Assembly (NCBI GenBank): GCA_027080725.1
Contig: JALWRC010000106.1
Coordinates: 1 to 33,991 of the forward strand
Reading direction: 5' to 3'
From: Saprospiraceae bacterium
Lineage (GTDB): Bacteria > Bacteroidota > Bacteroidia > Chitinophagales > Saprospiraceae
Length of the DNA: 33,991 nucleotides
The position numbers were made by a program, and so were the translations under genes. Every line of letters starts with the position of its first letter. Within the stretch, counting starts at the first letter, position 1. The notes under the pieces were generated by a model that saw nothing but the letters and a program-made list of their open reading frames with translations, was not told the DNA's origin and made no database searches. This document shows positions 19,577-27,237 of this stretch, one piece after another.

Positions 19577-20165
19577 CTTTGTAAACTTCTATTTGTCGCA
19601 TTAGATATTTGCCCAGGATGTCGTATTCGATATTTACGAGTGCGCCTTCCCTTAGGTGTTTAAAATTAGTATGTTCGTAGGTGTAAGGTATAATTGCAAC
19701 ATAGAATGTCGCTTGAGTTATCCCGGCGACGGTCAAACTCACACCATTAATTGCTATAGATCCCCGTGGGACGACCAGTCCTGCATGTTCCGGAGATAGA
19801 GTGAAGTAATAAAGACGACTGCCCTCTTTTTCTTCGATGGCGGTGCATTTTGCTGTTTCGTCACAATGCCCTTGGACGATATGCCCATCCAGGAGCCCCC
19901 CCATTTGCATACTTCGTTCGAGGTTGACCAAATCTCCCGGAGCGAGGGTGCCCAAATTTGTTTTTTTGAGGGTTTCATCGATTGCGGTTACGGTGTGCCG
20001 GTTGCCTTCCACTGCAGTGACGGTGAGGCAAACGCCGTTGTGCATGACGCTTTGATCCACTTTGAGTTGATCGGAGATCGGCGACTCTACATTGAAGGTT
20101 TTATTGGTGCCTTGCCGGGAGATATCCCGGATGGTGCCCATAGCCTCTGTAATTCCTGTGAACAT
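19566..20165 (-). CDS. ribE: Riboflavin synthase alpha subunit
   Basis: 199 residues. It dismutates two 6,7-dimethyl-8-ribityllumazines to riboflavin plus a pyrimidinedione. Two homologous lumazine-binding barrels are visible: the first begins MFTGITEAMGTI and contains MHNGVCLTVTAV; the second starts near residue 97 after GGLLDGHIVQGHCDETA and contains INGVSLTVAGI. The ATG lies a single base after the stop of the preceding T9SS-type gene (TAA-T-ATG on the minus strand), and its own stop overlaps ribD, so all three are probably one transcript. No FMN riboswitch was recognised ahead of it. Confidence 0.97.
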   Translation of the reverse strand: MFTGITEAMGTIRDISRQGTNKTFNVESPISDQLKVDQSVMHNGVCLTVTAVEGNRHTVTAIDETLKKTNLGTLAPGDLVNLERSMQMGGLLDGHIVQGHCDETAKCTAIEEKEGSRLYYFTLSPEHAGLVVPRGSIAINGVSLTVAGITQATFYVAIIPYTYEHTNFKHLREGALVNIEYDILGKYLMRQIEVYKDAR

Positions 20166-20166
20166 A

Positions 20167-22923
20167 TTATTGATTGTTGATTAGATGAATGAAGCCTTGG
20201 AGCTGATCATTTGGTTTTCCGTCTCCCTCGGGCTGTTGGGAATAGTAAACATCGCAGGTGTAGAAATACACCCCGTCGGAAAGCCTCTTGCCCTTTGTGT
20301 TGGTCCCGTCCCAAAGCAAATCGGGATTGGTCGTCTCGAATACCAGATTGCCCCACTGGTTGAAGACTTTAAATTTGACTTTCGAGACAAATCGATAAGG
20401 GAAGGGGCGGAAAACATCGTTTTGCCCATCTCCATTGGGCGTAAAAGTGTTGGGTAAGAGGTAGTTCGGACAATTATGGACGCAGACTTTGTCACTCGGT
20501 GGACTTTCGTTGCCAAGGGAATCCACGGCAGTCATCCAATAACATCCGCTGAGATCTTTCATCCGCATATGATCGATTTGCCACTCTCCGGAGATATTGG
20601 AAAAGCTCACAAGCAGCTCTCCTTTGCCGGAAGAATCGGGAGCGAAGTAAAGTCGAAAAGTGAGGCCGGTTTCGTCCTTGCATTCGATGGCGGGGAAGCG
20701 CCAGGTTATCCGGTTTAATAAGCTGTCTTCAAAGATTTCGGGTTGGGTACAAAGGTTATTGACGGTGATGACCGGACTGCAAGGGGGGACCGTGTCGTGC
20801 GGACTTCCGCAAACTTTTTGAGAGTGATTGATCAAGGGGGAGGGAACTCCGGCCAATCCATAAGAACCGGTCGTCTTGACCCTGTAACAATAGGTCGAGT
20901 CATTTTGCAGGCCTTCATCTTTCCAGACAGGAGTATTGGAACTCCCGATAATGTGCCATTTCATATCAGAAGCAGACCATTTCATGAAATCATAATGATA
21001 GTTGGTCCAAGGGATGGCTTCGGACACCTCCAACCGGATTTGATGATCCCCTTCGTGCAACAGGAGAAAAGGGGAGGCCGCTTCGTCTGTGGAGCCATAG
21101 GGAGCTGCGGAATTGCCGGCGATATAAAAATCTACCTTGTATGTCAGGGGGTATGCATCGGTCGCCACGGGGGTATCTTCATACATCGTATCGATAGGAG
21201 CATCCAGGGTGGGCGCTACAAATCGAGCGGAAGGGATGGCAGAAAAGCTCCCATTGGCTAATTGTTTCGTAAGTTGGAATACATAAGGACCCTTATGCAT
21301 CGCAGTGTCCAAATCGCTTATCAAAGGCTTAATCCAGCGGATGAGGACCTTGCCGTCATTGGGCGAAGTCTTTTGGATATCTACATTTGTGATTAAAGGC
21401 AAATCGCGGGAAAGATTGACACATACCTCGTCTGACCGGAGGCTATGCACGATGTTGTACGGTGTACCGGAGGTCGTTCGTTTGCCAAACACGGCGGTTA
21501 TTCGATAGCAATAGGTTTGCCCCTTTTCGATGTCTTCATCCAAATAAATATACCTGTCAGCTACCTTATTCATGGTGTTGTATTTTATGACCCGGTAGCC
21601 ATACCCGTCCAGTCCCGGAGAACAGGTGTCGAGGGGCACTACAATCGGATGCTCGCTTCGCCAAACGTTAAATCCGAGGAACCGCCTATGAGCCGTGTCA
21701 CAGGGGTAGGGAGCACTCCATGAAATACTTACTTTATCTCCTTGCCGGTCGGCACGAACGTCAGTGGGTGGAGGACCGACCACTTTTATTCGCATAGTCT
21801 CCAATGTGCTTAGACCAAGGGTGTCCCGGACACCTGATTGCCCGGGTTTGAAATAACTATCCGTGGCGTGGAAAACGATAGAATAATAGCGCGAAGAAAT
21901 ATGATCGCAACTCGTTTGCCAATTGAAATGCCCGATGACCGGTTGGTCGGTAAAGCCGGAAGGTGCCGTAAATGTCGCCGGACTGACCGACTGAGTAAAT
22001 GGACTTCCGGAGGCCTTCAATCGTATTTTTTGCAAGGGGGTATTGGGGTCCGTAGCACGAACTGTTTGGTCGATGACTGTACCGGCTATGACACAGAGGT
22101 CTTGGACGGAAGAAAGCTCCGGAGGGAGATTGTCTTGACATTTGGTGATGTATATTTGCATATCCCGGACGAGTGAATTAATGAGAACCCCCTGACGATA
22201 TTCCTTGACCAAGATGGCGATATTGTACTCTCCTTCTAATTGGGGTGCATCCCAGACAAAGGTCCCGGTCACCGGGTCCAGAGATATGTGGTTGTTGGGT
22301 CCGGGAAGGATTTCATCCGGATAACTGTACCCCTCAACCGGTGTGCCGGGAGCGATAAACGGAGGGATGAGTTCGAATGCCAGACTGTCCCCATCGGGAT
22401 CGTAGGCGTTGGGGTTGTGTATAAAAGGCTGATGGATGCAGCCTATATCGATAGGGGGCTGTAGTAGGATGGCGGAATTGTTGAAGCCCTGAAATTTGGG
22501 GTCCAAAAGAGTGACCTTCGTCTCGAGGTAAAACGGGACATTGATGGAATTGGGGATGTTGATGATGTTGCCGACCCGGTTGGGGTCTTGCATAGAGACC
22601 GTGTATGTGCCCCTGCTGGGGAAGGTATGCTCCGCGATATAGAGGTTGTATTTGATATTATTACCGATATCCACCCCCTTGTTGCCCGGGCCATTGGAGC
22701 GCGGGACGGCTACGGCCTCTCCATCCCCCCAGATGATGACCAGGCTATCCCGGTCTGCCGCTGTACTGCTTGACTTGGTGTAGGTCGTTATCGTACAACG
22801 TATCGTAAGTGGTCCGGTTTGTACGTAGGTGATTTCCCCGGCACGATTGTGCGTGGCGAAGAGAAGCAACCCCTGCATAAGAAACAGGACCGTGAGCCAG
22901 TATTTTTTTATATAAGTATCCAT
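20167..22923 (-). CDS. Large secreted protein with type B T9SS (gliding-associated) C-terminal domain
   Basis: 918 residues from the ATG at 22923, preferred because MDTYIKKYWLTVLFLMQGLL is a signal peptide; the frame continues 20 codons upstream without a leader. After cleavage comes THNRAGEITY, a conserved start in this gliding-associated family. Beta-sandwich repeats follow, including a YDPDGDSLAFELIPP segment, and several fibronectin type III-like modules (for example, PTDVRADRQGDKVSISWSAP). The last 99 residues are a type B sorting domain (NYLLPNTFTPNGDGQNDVF and DGVYFYTC), by which the protein leaves through the type IX system. No catalytic domain is visible. The position directly ahead of ribE is unusual. 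Confidence 0.9.
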   Translation of the reverse strand: MDTYIKKYWLTVLFLMQGLLLFATHNRAGEITYVQTGPLTIRCTITTYTKSSSTAADRDSLVIIWGDGEAVAVPRSNGPGNKGVDIGNNIKYNLYIAEHTFPSRGTYTVSMQDPNRVGNIINIPNSINVPFYLETKVTLLDPKFQGFNNSAILLQPPIDIGCIHQPFIHNPNAYDPDGDSLAFELIPPFIAPGTPVEGYSYPDEILPGPNNHISLDPVTGTFVWDAPQLEGEYNIAILVKEYRQGVLINSLVRDMQIYITKCQDNLPPELSSVQDLCVIAGTVIDQTVRATDPNTPLQKIRLKASGSPFTQSVSPATFTAPSGFTDQPVIGHFNWQTSCDHISSRYYSIVFHATDSYFKPGQSGVRDTLGLSTLETMRIKVVGPPPTDVRADRQGDKVSISWSAPYPCDTAHRRFLGFNVWRSEHPIVVPLDTCSPGLDGYGYRVIKYNTMNKVADRYIYLDEDIEKGQTYCYRITAVFGKRTTSGTPYNIVHSLRSDEVCVNLSRDLPLITNVDIQKTSPNDGKVLIRWIKPLISDLDTAMHKGPYVFQLTKQLANGSFSAIPSARFVAPTLDAPIDTMYEDTPVATDAYPLTYKVDFYIAGNSAAPYGSTDEAASPFLLLHEGDHQIRLEVSEAIPWTNYHYDFMKWSASDMKWHIIGSSNTPVWKDEGLQNDSTYCYRVKTTGSYGLAGVPSPLINHSQKVCGSPHDTVPPCSPVITVNNLCTQPEIFEDSLLNRITWRFPAIECKDETGLTFRLYFAPDSSGKGELLVSFSNISGEWQIDHMRMKDLSGCYWMTAVDSLGNESPPSDKVCVHNCPNYLLPNTFTPNGDGQNDVFRPFPYRFVSKVKFKVFNQWGNLVFETTNPDLLWDGTNTKGKRLSDGVYFYTCDVYYSQQPEGDGKPNDQLQGFIHLINNQ

Positions 22924-23010
22924 AGTTAACAGGTGTGACGTCGAGTCGCGATGCGCTACACAAAATAACGTATAGTTTTGCAAATGGGTTACTTATTCAC
23001 GATTTTTTTT

Positions 23011-23026
23011 GGTATGAAATGGTTGA
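23011..23026 (-). repeat. 16-bp repeated leader element, copy 1
   Basis: On the minus strand, TCAACCATTTCATACC followed by an A-run lies 88-103 bases upstream of the T9SS-type gene start. The same 16-mer is at 31658-31673, upstream of the SWIM gene. Confidence 0.5.
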
Positions 23027-23096
23027 AGAGGGGGGAGGAAATGGAAGGGAGTAGCAACCCGGTGTCCTGTCGGGTGATGGGTCATGTCCATTATTC

Positions 23097-23134
23097 AAAA
23101 AGCCACCGGCCTATATGTAGTATAGGGCGGCGGC
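23097..23134 (-). terminator. Rho-independent terminator after the porin gene
   Basis: On the minus strand, a 14-bp stem with two mismatches (arms 23102-23115 and 23121-23134, G/C-rich base) with a 5-nt loop is directly followed by TTTTT. It lies 61 bases after the porin stop and before the T9SS-type gene, so the two are separate transcripts. Confidence 0.8.
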
Positions 23135-23194
23135 AAAACTAAAATGCTCCAAACGTCAACCAATTTGCAGTTTACTTGCAGGAAAGTTTTTTTG

Positions 23195-24358
23195 TTAAAA
23201 GTCAATTTGAAAGCGCACCTGATGGATATTGGCCATTTTGTCCGCTGTGCCGTAGTTGGAGCGTATGAAATTGTACATCACTCGGGTATAGGGATTGAGG
23301 TATGCATTGACACCCAAGGTGATGTCCCGGATGGGATTGAGGTCAAACAATCCACTCAAATCCATGCTGGCATATCTAAGGGCCACTTCCCATGCACCCC
23401 ATTGTCCATTTGCGGGGTCAAAGTTGTGCTTTGGGTGAATGCGGGAAAAGCCGCTCGCTGCATTCTTGAAATGTCGATGCTCCCCTGTGATGAAATAGCT
23501 GATGGTGCCGTAAAAGGAAGCCGCTGTGGCGCTTTGGCCCGCATCTTGTTGATACGCGTTGGTCATGTATTCGCCTTGGATGGAAAGTGCATGGAAGACC
23601 CAGGCAAAATCAAAGTTGAGCAAACGGTAGCTGCTAACCTGAGGCACAGCGCCGGAGATTGCTGTAGGTGCAAGGTGGGATTCCGGGTGCACTTTGAAGG
23701 CCAAGTTGTTGTCCAATGTTCTCGTCGAATAGCCCACCCCCATATATACCAGGTTGTCATTGCTTTTTAGCCATGGCATTGCGCTGATTTTGATTGTAGC
23801 GCTCTTGGTATAGCCTTTTAGGTTGGGCGCTTTCAAAGAGCCACCGAGTGGGTCTAACCAAGATGCTTGAATGCCCAATCTTCCGTGGAGTAACTTGGTA
23901 TTGCTATACCCGATTCCTGCAGCCCTTTTATGAAATAGTGAAGTGGGCAAGGAGCGCTCCATGAGAGTGATGTATTTCGAACTCGTATTTTGCTCCAGGC
24001 TCAAAGGGTCCGTTTGATTTCCTATAGTCATGTTTCCCCCGATATATGGCAAGTTGCCGCAGCGGATATAGGCATCCTTAAAGGCTACTTTCCCTCCGGC
24101 AAAATCCAATTGGAGCTTGTATGAGATTCGTGGAGCAACGGAGCCTTTGCTAAAGAATCGGGCTCTGCGTACTTCTAATCCGGTGACCTGTGCATCATTG
24201 TAGTCGTAATGGGTGGCGTCTATCATCAGCCGTCCTCCCCATTTGGTTTGCTTCTTAAAATCCTGTGCCAACATGTGTTTGGGAATTAAAGCAAGCAGGA
24301 AACTCAGAATGATAAGTGCAAGTGTGAATCTATTCGTTACGGTGTATGAATTTTTCAT
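23195..24358 (-). CDS. Outer-membrane porin, OprO/OprP-like (phosphate-selective porin family)
   Basis: 387 residues. The ATG at 24358 begins a signal peptide (MKNSYTVTNRFTLALIILSF, cleavage near MLA|QDF). The mature protein has alternating hydrophobic strands typical of a 16-strand barrel and ends in Phe (RFQIDF), as required by the BAM machinery. The family pattern shows GGRLMIDATHYDY near the start, RRARFFSKGSVAPRISYKLQ, and DAYIRCGNLPYIGGNMTIG. Family members pass anions such as phosphate, but substrate is not shown here. It is monocistronic, with a terminator downstream and a likely promoter 54 bases upstream. Confidence 0.85.
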   Translation of the reverse strand: MKNSYTVTNRFTLALIILSFLLALIPKHMLAQDFKKQTKWGGRLMIDATHYDYNDAQVTGLEVRRARFFSKGSVAPRISYKLQLDFAGGKVAFKDAYIRCGNLPYIGGNMTIGNQTDPLSLEQNTSSKYITLMERSLPTSLFHKRAAGIGYSNTKLLHGRLGIQASWLDPLGGSLKAPNLKGYTKSATIKISAMPWLKSNDNLVYMGVGYSTRTLDNNLAFKVHPESHLAPTAISGAVPQVSSYRLLNFDFAWVFHALSIQGEYMTNAYQQDAGQSATAASFYGTISYFITGEHRHFKNAASGFSRIHPKHNFDPANGQWGAWEVALRYASMDLSGLFDLNPIRDITLGVNAYLNPYTRVMYNFIRSNYGTADKMANIHQVRFQIDF

Positions 24359-24411
24359 AATTCGTCGATTTAGTATTGGGTTTGCGATATGAAATGTTAG
24401 AATTATTGGAG

Positions 24412-24419
24412 CAAAGATA
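24412..24419 (-). promoter_or_regulatory. -7 promoter element of the porin gene
   Basis: TATCTTTG on the minus strand matches TAnnTTTG exactly, 53 bases upstream of the porin ATG. No clear -33 TTG was seen. Confidence 0.5.
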
Positions 24420-24557
24420 GAAGCAGACAAACGGTTGCTTTGTAATTTTAATCACAAGTTTATGTTAAGAAATTGTTTTCCTTTGCATCAAAATCAAATT
24501 GATATGCTTTTATTCTTATGAAGCACTTCATTTTCTAACAGTAAAAATTTAAGAATT

Positions 24558-24959
24558 ATGAAATACTTTTTTGTTGCCTTATTTATTCTTCCTTTCGTGT
24601 TTGTTTCTTGCAATAGTAATGCTCAGGCAGGAGTAGATACTAAAGTGGTCAATGTATCCGCAAAACAAGCTAAATCTTTGATCGAAAAAGGTCCTGTCCA
24701 AATTCTGGATATCCGAACCCCCGGAGAGTTTGCTCAAGGCCACATCGCGGGTGCGATTAATATCAACTTTAATAGCCCGAATTTCGAGCAGGAACTTTCC
24801 AAACTCGATAAGAACAAAGAATACTTAGTGCATTGTCGTTCGGGACACAGAAGTGGGAATGCACTCAGAACCTTCAAAAAACTGGGCTTTAAGCACATTG
24901 ATCACATGAACCATGGGATTATAGATTGGAATAATGCGGGCTATCCACTGACTCGCTAA
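24558..24959 (+). CDS. Rhodanese-like lipoprotein
   Basis: 133 residues. A lipoprotein signal ends in the lipobox VFVSC, with Cys18 the lipidation site. The remainder is one rhodanese domain: the entry motif ILDIRTPGEFAQGHIAGAIN (49-68), then the active-site loop CRSGHRS (93-99) with catalytic Cys93, then the C-terminal segment MNHGIIDWNNAGYPL. Family proteins transfer sulfane sulfur to thiols or cyanide. A periplasmic, membrane-anchored location suggests thiol or sulfur handling in the envelope. It is transcribed divergently from the porin and ends at a strong terminator. Confidence 0.92.
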   Translation: MKYFFVALFILPFVFVSCNSNAQAGVDTKVVNVSAKQAKSLIEKGPVQILDIRTPGEFAQGHIAGAININFNSPNFEQELSKLDKNKEYLVHCRSGHRSGNALRTFKKLGFKHIDHMNHGIIDWNNAGYPLTR

Positions 24960-24990
24960 CGAGCTGAATGTTTGAATAATCTTGTTTGAG

Positions 24991-25017
24991 GGGAGTCCGG
25001 TGGGCTCCCTTTTTTTT
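24991..25017 (+). terminator. Rho-independent terminator after the rhodanese gene
   Basis: The stem GGGAGTCC (24991-24998) / GGGCTCCC (25002-25009), one T-G pair, has a 3-nt loop and is followed by eight T. Confidence 0.92.
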
Positions 25018-25116
25018 GTTGGTGGGCTAATCATAAGGTAGGAAGAAATCCGAAAAGATGACAATAGATGCAAAGTTATACTCTCTTTGGTTGTACAGAC
25101 TTTGTCGGTAGCCCCT

Positions 25117-25968
25117 CTAAGGGATTACCCCCAATTGTCGTAAGGCGCTGTAAGTAATGGTTTTTCTGATTTTGGCAAACGATTTCATATCAAAAGCGGC
25201 CTTGGGCTCGATATTGGTAGCGAAATAGTAGATGTACGGCCCCTTGCGGACATAACCGACAAACCAACCGTTATTGACCCCTTGCCAGGTGGACCATCCC
25301 GTCTTGCCATAGAGGGAATAATCATCGTTCTGTATTAAGAGCATCATGCGTTTGACAATATCTTCGGTTCGTTTTGAGATAGGGAGACGGGTGTTGACAA
25401 GTCGGTTTAGAAAATCAATCTGCTGAATCGGACTGATGCGGGCATTCCCTTCGATCCAGAATTTGTCTAAATTGGACGCCGTAACATGCATTTTGCCATA
25501 ATGTAATTTTTGTATATATTTCTCCATTTGCTCCGTCCCTATCTTTTTTGCAATTTGTTGATAACACGGAAGACAGGAGTACCGGAAGGCGTCTCTCAAA
25601 CGTAGATCCTGTTCCCAAATTTTAAAAGCTCTCTTTCTGCCGTCCCATTTTAGCCATGTTGTGTCGCTTTGGATGACTCCAGTTTCGAGTGCTATGATAG
25701 TATGGGGTATTTTGAAGGTCGATGCAGGAAGCTTTCCCATGTTGGCCATCGAGAAGTCATTGGAGAAATACCGGTCGTGCCGTGCGTCATAGATTAATAT
25801 CGTCCCCATGAGTTTTGAATCGTCCAGGAGGGATTGCAATTCCTGTTTTAGGACGTAATCTCCCCCTTTGGAGGCTCTATCCTTTGCCCCTTTGCCCAGG
25901 GAAAGCGAGCAGGAGAATAGCGTTAGGATCAATGATGTTATCAGGAAGAATGCTCTACGTTGATTCAT
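25117..25968 (-). CDS. Class D (OXA-type) beta-lactamase-like protein
   Basis: 283 residues with an N-terminal export signal (MNQRRAFFLITSLILTLFSC; Cys20 could be a lipid anchor, although Phe at -2 is unusual). Catalytic landmarks are S83-T-F-K86 (nucleophile and the lysine that is carboxylated in class D), S131-C-L133 in place of the usual S-x-V, Y157-G-K159 in place of YGN, Trp171 in FWIEG that shields the lysine, and K222-T-G224. Flanking stretches (FKIPHTIIALETGV and SPIQQIDFLNRL) are class D-like. The protein probably hydrolyses beta-lactams, but the two altered motifs leave activity uncertain. A BlaR-type sensor is less likely because no membrane metalloprotease half exists. It stands alone, convergent with the rhodanese gene. 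Confidence 0.88.
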   Translation of the reverse strand: MNQRRAFFLITSLILTLFSCSLSLGKGAKDRASKGGDYVLKQELQSLLDDSKLMGTILIYDARHDRYFSNDFSMANMGKLPASTFKIPHTIIALETGVIQSDTTWLKWDGRKRAFKIWEQDLRLRDAFRYSCLPCYQQIAKKIGTEQMEKYIQKLHYGKMHVTASNLDKFWIEGNARISPIQQIDFLNRLVNTRLPISKRTEDIVKRMMLLIQNDDYSLYGKTGWSTWQGVNNGWFVGYVRKGPYIYYFATNIEPKAAFDMKSFAKIRKTITYSALRQLGVIP

Positions 25969-26368
25969 TATTTGAAAACTTACATAATTGCGCCTACATG
26001 GTGCTTGTCATAAGAAACATTTCAAATTTTGAAGAGTTTTCTTGTAGCCCTTACTTACAATTACTGAAAAAATACAAACGGTAAATGGCTATACAAGCCA
26101 ATGTGACGCCTGTTTCGCTTTGCTAATTGAAATGTAAAGATAGTGCATTTTCCGGGGAACATACCCACGCTTGCACGAATGGTTCTTAATTGACCTCCAT
26201 GAATGCATAAATCTTGTAAGGACATCTTATTTTAAGCGTAGTACTGATGTTTTTACTCGCAAAGACGCAAAGTCGCAAAGAAATCCGTATTCAAAATTCG
26301 CCAAAGTGGTCACAAAGAACCGTTTTTGCTTTTGTTATGACCTTCCTCTTTTCGAAAAGGCCCCCGCA
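25969..26368. other. Intergenic stretch of 400 bases with a short tandem repeat
   Basis: It lies between the start of the beta-lactamase-like gene and the end of the Omp28-type gene, both on the minus strand. It holds the three-copy cgcaaag repeat at 26258-26280 and a 12-bp palindrome CTTTTCGAAAAG at 26348-26359, the latter 10 bases past the Omp28 stop and perhaps part of a weak terminator. The ORFs here show no recognisable product, and no TAnnTTTG promoter was found for the beta-lactamase-like gene. Confidence 0.5.
26258..26280. repeat. Short tandem repeat, three copies of CGCAAAG at 8-base spacing
   Basis: Copies start at 26258, 26266 and 26274, separated by single A and T bases. Such cgcaaag-type tandem units recur in intergenic DNA of several bacterial groups; their role is unclear. 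Confidence 0.6.
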
Positions 26369-27196
26369 CTAATTCTCTAAATGGATCGAAGCTGCCTGTA
26401 GAACTTCTGTGCCGGTGCTTTTGTGGTGTACGAAGACGGCAATACTGCAATGTTTGTAGTCCCATTCGGGTTGAAGAGCAAATGTCTTAAATCCTTTCAT
26501 CTCTTTGACCTCTCCGCTCGCCAATGCGGGCAAGCTCTCTCCAGCTGCATCGGTGATGGGCATACGCACGACGTGTTGGAAGTTGTAGTTTTCGTCAAGT
26601 GAATTGTCGGGAAGTATTTGAGCGTCGATGATATCGCTTTCGAGCAGTACGGCGGTGATAAACAGGTCATCCAATGGTTCTGAGGCTGCGAGATTGACAT
26701 CCAAGGTCCATTGGGAATTGGACGCATCCCCGGAGACTTTCAAGAATATATTGACCGGGGCCGGTTGCTTCAGAGCATTGAGGACGATGCTCTTCCATTC
26801 GTCTTTGTTGGGGAAGAGTTTGGAACCCAGTTTTTGGCGGTTGATGACGGCGGCGGGATATCCGATGGGGCCTTTGCCCAAGGTCTCTGTCACCGCATCC
26901 CCATAACCACAATGACAGTTGAGGTCGCTCTTGCTCTGTTTGAGGGGTTTGGCAAAAAAGCCGTGATGGATGGATATGGGGACGATTCGATCGCCAAATT
27001 CTGCCACCATTTCTTCGATGATTTTGGCCCCATTGGGGCAGTTGACACAGCGCACGCCGGTAAACTCTTCGATGAGGACATTGCGGTCGCCCTTAGGAAC
27101 ACTAAAATCCGGGATGATGACGGGTTTTTCTTTGCAAGCCCCCAATAATAAGACGAGGACAATCAAAAAGCGGGTATTCAGATTTTTATTTTTCAT
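26369..27196 (-). CDS. Omp28-related lipoprotein with thioredoxin-like CVNC motif
   Basis: 275 residues. The lipobox LLGAC makes Cys21 the lipid site. The next section, VLIEEFTGVRCVNCPNGAKI, is the Omp28 signature: a thioredoxin-like start with C50-V-N-C53. A GYPAAVINRQK segment sits where a thioredoxin cis-Pro loop would be. A beta-sandwich half follows (from about 150; VNIFLKVSGDASNSQWTLDV). Omp28 family members are outer-membrane-associated proteins of Bacteroidota without a firm biochemical function; a thiol-redox role is inferred from the CxxC. It lies 41 bases downstream of the DUF6029 gene on the same strand, so the two probably form an operon. Confidence 0.88.
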   Translation of the reverse strand: MKNKNLNTRFLIVLVLLLGACKEKPVIIPDFSVPKGDRNVLIEEFTGVRCVNCPNGAKIIEEMVAEFGDRIVPISIHHGFFAKPLKQSKSDLNCHCGYGDAVTETLGKGPIGYPAAVINRQKLGSKLFPNKDEWKSIVLNALKQPAPVNIFLKVSGDASNSQWTLDVNLAASEPLDDLFITAVLLESDIIDAQILPDNSLDENYNFQHVVRMPITDAAGESLPALASGEVKEMKGFKTFALQPEWDYKHCSIAVFVHHKSTGTEVLQAASIHLEN

Positions 27197-27237
27197 AAGG
27201 ATAGCTTTGTGAGATGGTGATTAGGTTTTAAGCAATG

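Noticed and set aside
20166-20400. FMN riboswitch ahead of the riboflavin genes
   Set aside because: ribE starts one base after another coding gene, and no RFN-element boxes were recognised in the leader of the first gene.
23014-23142. 42-codon plus-strand ORF starting ATGAAATGGTTG
   Set aside because: It crosses the porin terminator hairpin and has no family resemblance. The ATGAAATGGTTG it shares with 31661 is explained as part of the 16-bp element.
23144-23770. 208-codon plus-strand ORF over the porin gene
   Set aside because: Antisense to the porin; no recognisable motif and no promoter.
25117-25968. BlaR/MecR-type beta-lactam sensor
   Set aside because: The sensor domain in that family is fused to a membrane metalloprotease; this protein is a single exported domain with no such partner.
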